Source: Mesoterricola silvestris (GTDB taxonomy: Bacteria; Acidobacteriota; Holophagae; Holophagales; Holophagaceae). From it: a stretch of DNA of 64,000 nucleotides. A program made the translations under genes and the position numbers. Positions 9,276 through 20,366 of this stretch are shown in pieces. Location of the stretch: the NCBI RefSeq assembly GCF_030295405.1, contig NZ_AP027080.1:248001-312000 (forward strand). The letters are read 5' to 3'. The notes under the pieces were generated by a model that saw only the letters and a list, made by a program, of their open reading frames with translations, did not search any database and had not been told where the DNA came from. Within the stretch, counting starts at the first letter, position 1. Every line of letters begins with the position of its first letter.

Positions 9276-11112
9276 GGTCCACCCCCGCTTCCAGGAGGGT
9301 GTCCAGCAGCTCCACCTGCCCCAGGGGGGCCGACAGCTGCAGGCCGCGCACCCCGGGGCGCACCTTGGCGATGATCTCCCGGGCGATGTCCAGGCCCTCC
9401 TTGAGCTGGTCCTCCGCCGACTGCCACCTGGCCATGCGCTTGAGGAGGACGTCCGGCAGGGTCACCCCGGGCACCTCGTTGGCCATGAACTCGGCGTTGC
9501 GCAGGCTCTTCAGGGGCCAGATGCCGGCGATGACGGGGATCCCCAGGGGCTCGGCGAATTCCAGGAAGCGGAACAGCGCCTCGGCGTCGAACACCGGCTG
9601 GGTGATGGCCCATTCCGCGCCCGCGTCCACCTTGTACCGGAACCGCGCCTGCTCCCGGTCCACGTCCACGGCCACGGGGTTGGCCCCCACGCCGATGCTG
9701 AACCGGGTGGGCACGCCGATGTGGCTGCCGCCCAGGTCCAGGCCCGAATTCAGGCAGCGCAGGATGTTCACCAGGCCGATGGCGTCCACGTCGAAGACCG
9801 CCGTGGCGTTGGGGTAGGGCCCCAGCTTCGGGGGGTCGCCCGTGATGGCCAGGACGTTCTGGACGCCCAGCCCCGCCGCGCCCAGGAGATCGCTCTGGAT
9901 GCCCAGGAGGTTCCGGTCCCGGCAGGCGAAGTGCATGAGGGCCTCCATGCCCACCCGCTGCTGGATGATCACGGCCGTGGCCAGGGCCGACATGCGGGCC
10001 ATGGCCCGGGGCCCGTCCGGGACGTTGATGGCGTCCACCCCCCGGTCCCGGCAGAAGCCGGCCTTCTCCACCAGCTTGTCGGCGCTGATGCCCTTGGGGG
10101 GCACCAGCTCCACCGTGACGACGAATTCCCCCGCGGCGATCTTGCGGCTGAAGGCGCTGCGCTGGGCCTGGGGCACCGGATCGTGGCTGCCCTCGGTCGC
10201 GGGCCGCTCCGTGGCGCCCTCCACGAAGGCCTTCTCCTGGCGCAGGGCGCCGCGCATGGAACGGGTGTGGGCCGGCGTGGTCCCCGCGCAGCCGCCCACG
10301 GCCCGCACCCCGAGCTGGAAGGCCTGGCGCGCGAATTCGCCCAGGTACTCCGGGCTGGCCATGTACAGGAGACGTCCGTCCACCATGCGGGGCAGCCCCG
10401 CGCTGGGCTGGAGGATGAGCGGGGTGGCCGTCACGGCCCGGAACCGCTTCAGCAGGTCCAGGAGCGGCGCGGGGCCGCTGCCGCCGTTGACGCCCAGGAG
10501 ATCGGCGCCCCATTCCGCCAGCTTGGCGATGTACCACTCCGGCTCCGTGCCGTAGAGCGTCTGGCCCTCGTCGTTGGGCGTCATCTGGGCCACCACGGGC
10601 AGGTCGCAGATCCCCTTGATGGCCAGGATGGCCTGGTGGATCTCGTTGAGGTCGGCGAAGCTCTCCAGCACGAAGAGATCCACGCCGCCCTCCAGGAGGG
10701 CCCGGGCCTGTTCCGCGAAAAAGCCACGGGCCTCCTCGAAGGACGTGGGCCCCCAGGGCTCGATGCGGACCCCCAGGGGCCCGATACACCCGGCCACCCA
10801 GCCGGGATCGCCGTCCCCCAGGGCCGCCCGGGCCAGGAGGGCGCCCTTGAGGTTGATGGCCTCCAGGTTCTCGGCCAGGCCGTAGCCCTGGAGCTTCACC
10901 CGGTTCGCCGCCCAGGTGTTGGTGGTGAGCACCTGGGCCCCCGAGGCCCGGAATTCCTGGTGGATGGCCCCCACCAGCTCCGGCGAGGCCAGGTTGGCCT
11001 CGTCGAAGGAGCGGTTGATGTAGATCCCCCGCTCGTAGAGCACCGTGGGGGTGGAACCGTCGAAGAGGAAGCACTGGCCGGATTGAAGGGCTTCCATGAA
11101 AGTCTGGGTCAT
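9268..11112 (-). CDS. fused homocysteine S-methyltransferase-like / methylenetetrahydrofolate reductase
   Basis: A 614-residue fusion of the YitJ type. Residues 1-300 match the homocysteine S-methyltransferase fold and residues about 310-614 are a MetF-type flavin reductase that makes 5-methyl-THF for MetH. The methyltransferase half is odd: the first zinc cysteine (NC motif) is Gly210 in GVNGGSG, and the usual GGCC pair reads GGCAG (Cys275, Ala276). Two of the three zinc ligands are therefore missing and this half may not methylate homocysteine. The ATG at 11112 has AGGAG 7 bases upstream and overlaps the aspartate kinase stop as ATGA. The MetF half looks complete. Confidence 0.9.
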   Translation of the reverse strand: MTQTFMEALQSGQCFLFDGSTPTVLYERGIYINRSFDEANLASPELVGAIHQEFRASGAQVLTTNTWAANRVKLQGYGLAENLEAINLKGALLARAALGDGDPGWVAGCIGPLGVRIEPWGPTSFEEARGFFAEQARALLEGGVDLFVLESFADLNEIHQAILAIKGICDLPVVAQMTPNDEGQTLYGTEPEWYIAKLAEWGADLLGVNGGSGPAPLLDLLKRFRAVTATPLILQPSAGLPRMVDGRLLYMASPEYLGEFARQAFQLGVRAVGGCAGTTPAHTRSMRGALRQEKAFVEGATERPATEGSHDPVPQAQRSAFSRKIAAGEFVVTVELVPPKGISADKLVEKAGFCRDRGVDAINVPDGPRAMARMSALATAVIIQQRVGMEALMHFACRDRNLLGIQSDLLGAAGLGVQNVLAITGDPPKLGPYPNATAVFDVDAIGLVNILRCLNSGLDLGGSHIGVPTRFSIGVGANPVAVDVDREQARFRYKVDAGAEWAITQPVFDAEALFRFLEFAEPLGIPVIAGIWPLKSLRNAEFMANEVPGVTLPDVLLKRMARWQSAEDQLKEGLDIAREIIAKVRPGVRGLQLSAPLGQVELLDTLLEAGVDHG

Positions 11113-12457
11113 GGTCCGCTCCTGGGTGCAGCCTCTATGCAATGCGAATGAAGCCTGGGAATCAACAGGGAAAGTCGGTGGTCGGGCACCAGGAAGGCCA
11201 GGGAGACGCCGGTGTCGCCGGCCAGGATGGCCGCCACCGGTTCGTCCACCAGGGGACCCAGGAGGCTCAGGGCCCGTCCCGGCGCCTCCCGCAGGCCCTC
11301 GCCCACCAGGGCCACCGCCGCCCAGCCCCGTTGGACCGATAGGCCGGAGGCCGCCAGGTCCCGGAGCACGGCTTCGGAATCCGCGGTCTCCCCCTTGGCC
11401 ACCAGCAGGCCACCGTCCGGGGTGGCCAGGAGCCCGTACAGGGAGGCCCCCGCCTCCAGCAGCCGGGTGGAGGCCTGGAAGAGCAGCTCGGAATCCTGGG
11501 CGGGGGGCACCCGCAGGCAGGAGACCCCCTCCTTGTAGGCCACGGAGGTGATCTCCCCCGGGCGGCGCGCGGGGGCCTCGGCGCGGATCTCCGTGCGGGA
11601 GCCCTCGGGGCGGTGGGTGTTGGCCACCACCAGCCCGAAGCCGGCGCGGCTCACGGGCGCCAGGGCGTCGGCGTGGAGCACCTTGGCCCCGAAGGCCGAA
11701 AGGGCCGCCGCCTCCCGCAGGCTCATGACCGGAATGGGCCGGGCCTCGGGCACCAGGCTGGGATCGGCGCTGAGCACGCCGTCCACGTCCGTCCAGATCT
11801 GCACCTCCTCGGCCCCCAGGGCCTCCCCCAGGAGGGTGGCGGTGGTGTCGGATCCGCCCCGGCCCAGGGTCGTGGTGGACCCGTCGGGGGCCGTGCCCAG
11901 GAAGCCCTGGGTGACCCACAGGGCCCCCTTGGCCAGGCCCTCCCGCCAGGGCCCCGCGGCCTCCCGGATGCGCTCCAGGTCCGGCCGGGCCCGGCCGTGG
12001 CGGGCGTCGGTGCGCAGCACCTCCCGCACGTCCCGGAAGTGGGCCGGCAGGCCCCTGCGTTCCAGCAGGGTCTCCAGGAGCCGCGCCGAGAGGGTCTCCC
12101 CCAGGGCCAGCGCCGCGTCCCGGGAGCGGGGGGAGGCCTCCCACAGGAGGCCCATGCCCTGCAGGAGCCCGGCCAGGGACTGGAACAGCGGTTCCCAGTG
12201 GGGCCGCACCGCCTCGTCCACCCCCAGGGCCCGGGCCGCGGCCCAGTGCCGGGCCTCCAGGGCGATGCGGGCCGCGCCCGCGGCCTCCAGGTCCCCCTTG
12301 GCGGAGGCGTGGATGGCCTTCAGGATCAGGTCCGTGGTGCCCGACAGGGCCGAGACCACCACGAGCCCCCCCTGGGGCAGCTCCCGGCCGATGATCTCCG
12401 CGGCCAGTTCCAGGGCCTCCCGGGTGCCGACGCTGGTTCCTCCGAACTTGAGTACTT

Positions 12458-12461
<4 letters not shown>
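11109..12461 (-). CDS. aspartate kinase
   Basis: Phosphorylates aspartate, the first step toward methionine, threonine and lysine. The 450-residue protein opens with the kinase motif KFGGTSVG (residues 5-12) and contains the typical GRGGSDTTATLLG and TDVDGVLSADP segments. A C-terminal regulatory region of about 150 residues (ACT type) follows. The start is TTG at 12461: it has a near-perfect AAGGAGGT site 8 bases upstream and overlaps the metX stop (TTGA). It has no homoserine dehydrogenase part. Its place in a SAM-riboswitch operon suggests a methionine-dedicated isozyme. Confidence 0.93.
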
Positions 12462-14775
<2,314 letters not shown>

Positions 14776-14779
14776 CTAC

Positions 14780-14828
14780 ACATAGACGGAGAGGGGCCCG
14801 ATTGGTTCGGGCCCCTCTCCGTCTGTGT
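14780..14828 (-). terminator. long hairpin downstream of the SAM aptamer
   Basis: The arms 14780-14801 and 14807-14828 pair over about 22 bases, including one G-T wobble, around a 5-base loop. The stem core is GGAGAGGGGCCCG. In the minus-strand transcript it lies directly 3' of the S-box aptamer, where a terminator or anti-terminator partner is expected, but no run of U follows. It may act as a terminator without a U-tract or belong to a different switching arrangement. Confidence 0.55.
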
Positions 14829-14849
14829 CTTGGCAGTCACATCAGTTCG

Positions 14850-14960
14850 GTATCTATCCGGCTCGACGCATGCGTCCACCGGCAGGAATTGGCACCTTGC
14901 TCATCGCAGGTTGCCAAGGTTTCACAGGGCCCGTCCCTCCACCTTTCGTGATAGCTCACT
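14850..14960 (-). promoter_or_regulatory. SAM-I (S-box) riboswitch aptamer
   Basis: Read on the minus strand, the conserved S-box core appears in order: CTATC (P1 5' arm, 14954-14950), AAAGGTGGAGGGAC, TGTGAAACC, GGCAACC, AAGGTGCCAATTCC, and GATAG (P1 3' arm, 14858-14854). This is the SAM-I consensus including the kink-turn and J3/4 elements. When SAM is bound, riboswitches of this class normally shut off the downstream gene. The downstream genes here are the methionine operon, which makes the assignment secure. The outer limits are approximate. Confidence 0.93.
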
Positions 14961-14989
14961 ATGGAACTGACAAAGAACTCAGAACCATC

Positions 14990-15018
14990 ATGATGCGTGT
15001 TCCGTGCCCGGGAGTCAA
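14990..15018 (-). promoter_or_regulatory. candidate promoter of the methionine operon
   Basis: On the minus strand TTGACT (15018-15013) is followed after 17 bases by CATCAT (14995-14990, four of six positions matching TATAAT). Transcription from it would begin about 25 bases before the riboswitch aptamer, a usual leader layout. It lies just upstream of the divergent recN start. Confidence 0.45.
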
Positions 15019-15040
15019 CCCCTCAGGGTAGGCTTGACCC

Positions 15041-16804
15041 ATGCTCTCTTCGCTCCGCATCCAGAATCTGGCCCTGGTGGAAGATCTCGCCCTGGACTTC
15101 CAGGACGGCTTCACCGTCCTCACCGGCGAGACCGGGGCCGGCAAATCCCTCCTGGTGGACGCCCTGTCCCTCCTGGTGGGGGCCCGGGGCGACGGCGACA
15201 TGGTGCGCCAGGGCACGGCCCGGGCCGTGGCCGAGGCGGTGGTGGACGGCGCCTTCGAGGCCTGGCGCACCCTCCTGGTGGACCGGGGCCTCCCCGAGGA
15301 GCAGCCCGTGGTGCTGCGCCGGGAAGTGGGCGCCAACGGCCGCAGCCGCGCCTGGATCAACGGCGGCGCCTGCAGCCTCGCCGACCTGCGCGAAGCCGGC
15401 CGCATCTGGATGCGCCTCACCAGCCAGCACGACCACCAGTCCCTCCTGGCCGAGGACCGCCACCTGGGGCTCCTGGACGAGGTGCTGGGGGTCCGCACCG
15501 ATCTCTCCGCCCAGGCGGGCGAGGTCCGGGAGGCCCAGGCCCGGCTGGCGGCCCGCAAGAAGAGCGAAAGCCAGCGCGCCGAACGCCTGGAGTGGCTGGC
15601 CGAGCAGATCGCCGATCTGGAGAAACTGGCCCCCCGCACCGGGGAATGGCTCCAGCTGCGCAACGAGCGGGAGCCCCTGCGCCACGCCGTGCACCTGGAG
15701 GCCGCCTTCCGGGAGGGGGCCGAGGCCCTGCGGGAGGCCCTGCGCCTGGTGGAGGACGCCCACCGCGCCCAGGCCCGCGCCGCCGCCATCCTTCCCGCCG
15801 CCCAGGTGGAGGTGGACCGCACCCGGTCGGCCCTGCTGGAGCTGGAGGACATCCAGGCCCTGGCCCAGGACCAGGCCATCCGCTGGTCCCGGGAGGGCGT
15901 GGACCGCATCGAGGCCCTGGAGACGCGCCTGGCCCAGTTCGAGAAACTGGCCCGGCGCCACCGCTGCGAACCCGAGGAGCTCGCGGGCCGCCTGGAGGCC
16001 CTGCGCCGGGAGCAGGACGAACTGAACAACCACAGCTCCAGCCTGCGCGACCTGGAGGCGGGCCTCGCCAAGGCCTGCGCCGCCTACCTGGAGGCCGCCG
16101 GGGCCCTCCACGCCCACCGCGCCGGCCTCGTGCCGCCCCTGGAGAAGGACGTGCACCAGCGCCTGGGGCGCCTGGGCATGGGGGGCTGCCGCATCCAGCT
16201 GCGCCTTTCCGTGGCCGAGGAGCCCGCGAGCCCGGTGCTCCTTTCGGGCCTGCCCGTGAAGGTCTCCCCCCAGGGCTACTCCTCCGTGGTCATCTGGATC
16301 GAGCCCAACGTGGGCGAGGGTTTCCGCCCCCTGGCCAAGGTGGCCTCGGGGGGCGAGCTGAGCCGCCTCATGCTGGCCATGCAGGGCGCCGGCATGGCCC
16401 TGGGCGCCGGCCACCGGGACCCCCTGGTCCTGGTGCTGGACGAAGTGGACGCCGGCATCGGCGGGGAGACCGCCATCGCCGTGGGCGCCGCCGTGCGCGA
16501 ACTGGGCCGGAGCCACCAGGTGCTGGCCGTGACCCACCTGGCCCAGGTGGCCGCCCGGGCCCAGCACCACGGCCAGCTGCGCAAGGAGGTCAGCGACGGC
16601 CGCACCCGCAGCGGCCTCACCTGGCTCGCCGGCGATCCCCGCGTGCGGGAACTGGCCCGGCTCCTGTCCGGCCACCCCGACCGCCCCGAGGCCGTGGCCC
16701 ACGCCCGGATCCTGCTGGAAGGGGCCGTGGCCGCGCCGCTGCTGGACCTGGACGAAGCCGCCCCCGGTGCCGGGAAACGGAAGCGGACCGGAGCCGGGAA
16801 ATAG
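15041..16804 (+). CDS. recN: DNA repair protein RecN
   Basis: An SMC-like ATPase that acts in double-strand-break repair. 587 residues; Walker A GETGAGKS at residues 29-36 follows the typical N-terminus LRIQNLALVEDLALDF. A coiled-coil middle (about 160-380) is followed by the ABC signature ASGGELSRLMLA and Walker B LVLVLDEVDAGIGG near the C-terminus. The GGETA/HLAQVAA region is also present. The length is slightly above the usual 550-560 residues because of an extended C-terminal tail. It is transcribed divergently from the methionine operon and ends before an AT-rich gap. Confidence 0.96.
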   Translation: MLSSLRIQNLALVEDLALDFQDGFTVLTGETGAGKSLLVDALSLLVGARGDGDMVRQGTARAVAEAVVDGAFEAWRTLLVDRGLPEEQPVVLRREVGANGRSRAWINGGACSLADLREAGRIWMRLTSQHDHQSLLAEDRHLGLLDEVLGVRTDLSAQAGEVREAQARLAARKKSESQRAERLEWLAEQIADLEKLAPRTGEWLQLRNEREPLRHAVHLEAAFREGAEALREALRLVEDAHRAQARAAAILPAAQVEVDRTRSALLELEDIQALAQDQAIRWSREGVDRIEALETRLAQFEKLARRHRCEPEELAGRLEALRREQDELNNHSSSLRDLEAGLAKACAAYLEAAGALHAHRAGLVPPLEKDVHQRLGRLGMGGCRIQLRLSVAEEPASPVLLSGLPVKVSPQGYSSVVIWIEPNVGEGFRPLAKVASGGELSRLMLAMQGAGMALGAGHRDPLVLVLDEVDAGIGGETAIAVGAAVRELGRSHQVLAVTHLAQVAARAQHHGQLRKEVSDGRTRSGLTWLAGDPRVRELARLLSGHPDRPEAVAHARILLEGAVAAPLLDLDEAAPGAGKRKRTGAGK

Positions 16805-17135
16805 ACCCCTTTTTCAGCCCTTCCCATCCGTGCCTCTGGGCAAGGGTGGGCTCAGGGCCTTGGCATTAAGCTGGCATATCCCCAAAAAAACATTACATTT
16901 TGTAAAGAATTTTGCCGAGGCGTATTCGATTTTGTCTTTCGGGGCGAATTCCGCCGGGCTGTATCCTAATTGTTAAATTATTTTATTTTAGTGTTCCAAG
17001 CTCGAGGCCCCGGCCCTTTCTCCGCCCGGAATTTCCTTCAATTGGGACCCCCGTCACAGCATCCCCCGTCAATTGGCAGATGCTGGTTTGGTAGCATTTT
17101 TGATCACGAACGAAATCCCGACTCGGAGGTATCAA
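16805..17135 (+). promoter_or_regulatory. AT-rich leader of the dehydrogenase/CoA-transferase operon
   Basis: This 331-base gap is much richer in A and T than its surroundings and holds no convincing gene. Just before the next gene are two direct repeats: CCCCCGTCA at 17048-17056 and 17063-17071, and TCAATTGG at 17038-17045 and 17069-17076. CAGCAT (17057-17062) can pair with ATGCTG (17080-17085), and the competing hairpin ATGCT...AGCAT is followed by TTTTTG near 17096. The arrangement suggests operator repeats or an attenuator. I cannot place a promoter securely. Confidence 0.4.
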
Positions 17136-18251
17136 ATGACCTACAAAATCGCTTGGCTCCCCGGTGACGGCGTGGGCGTCGAAGTCATGGAAGCGACCCG
17201 GATCTGCCTGGACGCCCTGAAGTTCGATGCGACCTACACCCACGGCGACATCGGCTGGGAGTTCTGGTGCAAGGAGGGCGAGTCCTTCCCCCAGCGCACC
17301 ATCGATCTGCTGGGCAGTTCGGACGCCGCCATGTTCGGCGCCATCACCTCCAAGCCCGCCAAGGACGCCGAGCGCGAACTGGTCCCCGAACTGCGGGGCA
17401 AGGGCCTGGTGTACCGCAGCCCCATCGTGCGCATGCGCCAGATGTTCGACCTCTACACCTGCCTGCGGCCCTGCAAGGCCTATCCGGGCAACCCCCTGAA
17501 CTTCAAGGAGGGCATCGACCTGGTGGTGTTCCGTGAGAACACCGAAGGCCTCTACTCCGGCGTGGAATTCAGCCCCGTGCCCGCCGAAGTGGCCACGGCC
17601 CTCAAGCACAACTCCAAGCCCTTCGCCCACTTCGCGGAGAACGCCCCCGAGGATTACGCCATCACCTGCAAGATCAACACCCGCAAGGGCTGTGAGCGCA
17701 TCATCCGCGCGGCCTTCGAGTACGCCAAGAAGTTCGGCTACCCCAAGGTTACGGCCATCCACAAGGCCAACGTCGTGCGGGCCACCGAAGGCATGTTCCT
17801 GGAGATCGCCAAGCAGGTGGCCAAGGACTACCCCGGCATCCAGCTGGACGACGCCAACGTGGACGCAATCTGCATGTGGCTGCTGAAGAACCCCAAGAGC
17901 TACGGCGTCATGGTGGCCACCAACCTCTTCGGCGACATCATCAGCGACCTGAGCGCGCAGCTGGTGGGCGGCCTGGGCTTCGGCTGCTCGGGCAACATGG
18001 GCCAGAAGCTGGCCGTGTTCGAACCCAGCCACGGATCGGCCCCCAAGTACGCGGGCCAGTACAAGGTCAACCCCATCGCCACCATCCTGGCCGCCAAGAT
18101 GATGCTGGACTGGCTGGGCGAGACGGCCATGGGCAGCCGCCTGGAAGCCGCCACCGCCGCGGTCATCGCCGAGGGCAAGGTCCGCACCTACGATATGGGC
18201 GGTTCCTCCACCACCCTGGAGATGGGCGAAGCCATCGCCCGGAAGCTGTAG
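17136..18251 (+). CDS. isocitrate/isopropylmalate dehydrogenase family beta-decarboxylating dehydrogenase
   Basis: 371 residues of the NAD(P)-dependent beta-decarboxylating dehydrogenase family. Visible motifs are LPGDGVGVEV at the N-terminus, the substrate segment FDLYTCLRPCK, RENTEGLYSG, the metal-binding TNLFGDIISDLSAQLVGG and the cofactor loop EPSHGSAPKYAG. The family oxidises and decarboxylates 2-hydroxy-3-carboxy acids. The start at 17136 has CGGAGGT upstream. It heads a five-gene operon with LeuC/LeuD-like and CoA-ester enzymes, so the substrate is probably a malate derivative such as 3-methylmalate rather than isocitrate; this is inference. A plain NAD isocitrate dehydrogenase remains possible. 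Confidence 0.88.
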   Translation: MTYKIAWLPGDGVGVEVMEATRICLDALKFDATYTHGDIGWEFWCKEGESFPQRTIDLLGSSDAAMFGAITSKPAKDAERELVPELRGKGLVYRSPIVRMRQMFDLYTCLRPCKAYPGNPLNFKEGIDLVVFRENTEGLYSGVEFSPVPAEVATALKHNSKPFAHFAENAPEDYAITCKINTRKGCERIIRAAFEYAKKFGYPKVTAIHKANVVRATEGMFLEIAKQVAKDYPGIQLDDANVDAICMWLLKNPKSYGVMVATNLFGDIISDLSAQLVGGLGFGCSGNMGQKLAVFEPSHGSAPKYAGQYKVNPIATILAAKMMLDWLGETAMGSRLEAATAAVIAEGKVRTYDMGGSSTTLEMGEAIARKL

Positions 18252-18253
18252 CC

Positions 18254-19141
18254 ATGACCATCGTCATCCACGAGGTCGGCCCCCGCGACGGGCTCCAGGT
18301 GGAGCGCCAGGTGGTGCCCACCGATATCAAGGAAGGCTGGATCCGGGCCCTCATGGGCTCGGGGGTGGACATCGTCCAGGTGGGCTCCTTCGTGCATCCG
18401 GAAAAGGTGCCCCAGATGGCCGACACGGACGAGCTGTTCCGGCGCCTCGCCGGCGCCAAGGGCGCCCTGCTCAGCGGCCTCGTGCTCAACGAGAAGGGCC
18501 TGGAGCGGGGCGGGGCCTGCGGCGTGGGAATGTTCTGCATGGGGGTCTCGGCCTCCGACACCCATTCCCGCAAGAACACCGGCATGGGCAGCCTGGAGGC
18601 CCAGGCGCGCATCATCGCCATGGGCCGCTCGGCCCTGGCCGCGGGGCGGAAGGTGCAGGTGAGCGTCCAGAGCGCCTTCGGGTGCGGCTTCGAGGGGCGC
18701 ATCCCCGACGAGCGGGTCCTGGAGATCGTCCGGGCCTACGTGGACGCCGGGCTCCTGAACATCAGCCTCGCCGACACCGCCGGCCACGCGCACCCGGAGC
18801 AGGTGAAGCGCCTCTTCGGGCAGATCCTCGCCCTGGGGCCGATCCAGGCCACGGGGCACTTCCACGACACCTACGGCCTGGGCATGGCCAACGTCTACGC
18901 CGCCATGGAAGCCGGGGTGAAGGTCTTCGAGACCAGCTTCGCGGGCCTCGGGGGCTGCCCCTTCACCAAGGTGGCCGCGGGCAACGTGGCCACCGAGGAT
19001 CTGGTGCACGGCCTCAATCGCGTGGGGGAGCGCCGGGACATCGACGTGCCCCGCCTCGTGGAGATCGCCAAGGACGTCGCGGGCTTCTTCGGCCGCGAAA
19101 TGACCGGCCGGGTGCATCGCACCGGCCCGCTGGGGTATTGA
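18254..19141 (+). CDS. HMG-CoA lyase-like acyl-CoA lyase (DRE-TIM metallolyase)
   Basis: 295 residues. The N-terminal EVGPRDGLQVE carries the metal and catalytic region of HMG-CoA lyases. GHFHDTYG provides the HxH metal ligands, and FAGLGGCPFTKVAAGNVATE matches the HMG-CoA lyase signature with its catalytic cysteine loop. The family cleaves 3-hydroxy-3-methyl acyl-CoA thioesters to acetyl-CoA plus a keto compound. In this operon a citramalyl-CoA lyase role (giving acetyl-CoA and pyruvate) would fit the neighbours; HMG-CoA cleavage in leucine breakdown is the alternative. It starts 2 bases after the dehydrogenase stop. Confidence 0.88.
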   Translation: MTIVIHEVGPRDGLQVERQVVPTDIKEGWIRALMGSGVDIVQVGSFVHPEKVPQMADTDELFRRLAGAKGALLSGLVLNEKGLERGGACGVGMFCMGVSASDTHSRKNTGMGSLEAQARIIAMGRSALAAGRKVQVSVQSAFGCGFEGRIPDERVLEIVRAYVDAGLLNISLADTAGHAHPEQVKRLFGQILALGPIQATGHFHDTYGLGMANVYAAMEAGVKVFETSFAGLGGCPFTKVAAGNVATEDLVHGLNRVGERRDIDVPRLVEIAKDVAGFFGREMTGRVHRTGPLGY

Positions 19142-19142
19142 C

Positions 19143-20345
19143 ATGGAAAAGCGCCGCATGCTCGAGGGCGTCAAGGTCCTCGATCTCACCAACGTCCTTT
19201 CGGGCCCCTTCGCCACCCTGCACCTCGCCCTCCTGGGCGCGGACGTCATCAAGGTGGAGAACCCCAAGGACGGCGATCTGGCCCGCAAGCTGGGCATCGT
19301 CCCGGCCTTCAACAAGGCCCTGATGGGCACCAGCTTCCTGGCCCAGAACGCCAACAAGAAGTCCGTCACCCTCAACACCAAGAGCCCCGAGGGCAAGGAG
19401 ATCTTCCGCAAGCTGGTCAAGGACGCGGATGTCCTGGTGGAGAACTTCCGCCCCGGGGTCATGGACCGCCTGGGCCTGGGCTACGCCTCCCTCAAGGAGA
19501 TCAACCCCAAGCTCATCTACTGCGCCATCTCGGGCTTCGGCCAGACCGGCCCCGACGCCCTGAAGCCCGCCTACGACCAGATCATCCAGGGCCTCTCGGG
19601 CGAGATGGCCGTCAACGGCGACGAGCGCCTCAACCCCCTGCGCACGGGCTTTCCCGTGTGCGACACCGTGGGCGGCCTCAACGCGGCCTTCGCCCTCATG
19701 GCCGCGCTCTACCACCGGGAGCGCACCGGGGAGGGCCAGTTCATCGACATCTCCCTCCTGGATTCCATCATGCCCCTCATGGGCTGGGTGGCGGCCAACC
19801 TCCTCATCGCCGGCCAGGAGCCGGTGCTCATGGGCAACGACAACTTCACGGCGGCCCCCTCCGGCACCTTCCGCACCCGGGACGGCTTCATCAACATCGC
19901 CGCCAACAAGCAGGAGCAGTGGGAGTCCGTGTGCAACGTCCTGGGCGTGCCCGAGCTCAAGACCGACCCCCGCTTCCAGGAGCGGGACACCCGCAAGAAG
20001 AACCGCAAGGAGCTGACCCCCCTCCTGGAGGCCCGGCTCGCCGGCGAGGACACCGACGTGTGGGTCGAGAAGCTCAATGCCAACGACGTGCCCAGCGGCG
20101 CCATCCTCAGCCTCAAGGAGGCCCTGCGCCAGCCCCAGGTGCGGCACCGGGGCGTCCTGCAGAAGACCGAGGTGCCCGGGGTGGGCGAGATCGAGGTGTT
20201 CGGCCTCACCGCCCTGTTCGAAGGCTGCTCCGGCGACGTGGCCACCCCGCCCCCCACCCTCGGCCAGCACAATGCCGAGATTTACGAACGCGCCGGCCTG
20301 GACGAGGCCGCCCGCGCTGAACTCAAGTCCAAGGGCGTCATCTAG
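19143..20345 (+). CDS. class III (CaiB/BaiF) CoA-transferase
   Basis: 400 residues of the formyl-CoA transferase / CaiB-BaiF family. N-terminal VLDLTNVLSGPFAT, the GADVIKVE element and the catalytic aspartate in FPVCDTVGG are all seen. These enzymes move CoA between carboxylic acids; succinyl-CoA:citramalate and itaconate transferases belong to this family. It begins one base after the lyase stop, so the product of the transfer is probably the lyase substrate. The acceptor acid cannot be read from the sequence. Confidence 0.9.
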   Translation: MEKRRMLEGVKVLDLTNVLSGPFATLHLALLGADVIKVENPKDGDLARKLGIVPAFNKALMGTSFLAQNANKKSVTLNTKSPEGKEIFRKLVKDADVLVENFRPGVMDRLGLGYASLKEINPKLIYCAISGFGQTGPDALKPAYDQIIQGLSGEMAVNGDERLNPLRTGFPVCDTVGGLNAAFALMAALYHRERTGEGQFIDISLLDSIMPLMGWVAANLLIAGQEPVLMGNDNFTAAPSGTFRTRDGFINIAANKQEQWESVCNVLGVPELKTDPRFQERDTRKKNRKELTPLLEARLAGEDTDVWVEKLNANDVPSGAILSLKEALRQPQVRHRGVLQKTEVPGVGEIEVFGLTALFEGCSGDVATPPPTLGQHNAEIYERAGLDEAARAELKSKGVI

Positions 20346-20366
20346 AACCCGAACGGAGGAACCCCC

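Noticed and set aside
5779-11151. Very long open frame on the plus strand across the methionine operon
   Set aside because: It is antisense to metH, the ferredoxin and the HMT/MetF fusion, has a Gly/His/Val/Gln-rich composition with no domain, and arises from the third-position GC bias of the true genes.
16912-17167. Small plus-strand frames before the dehydrogenase gene
   Set aside because: Low-complexity translations in an AT-rich leader without ribosome sites; the region looks regulatory.
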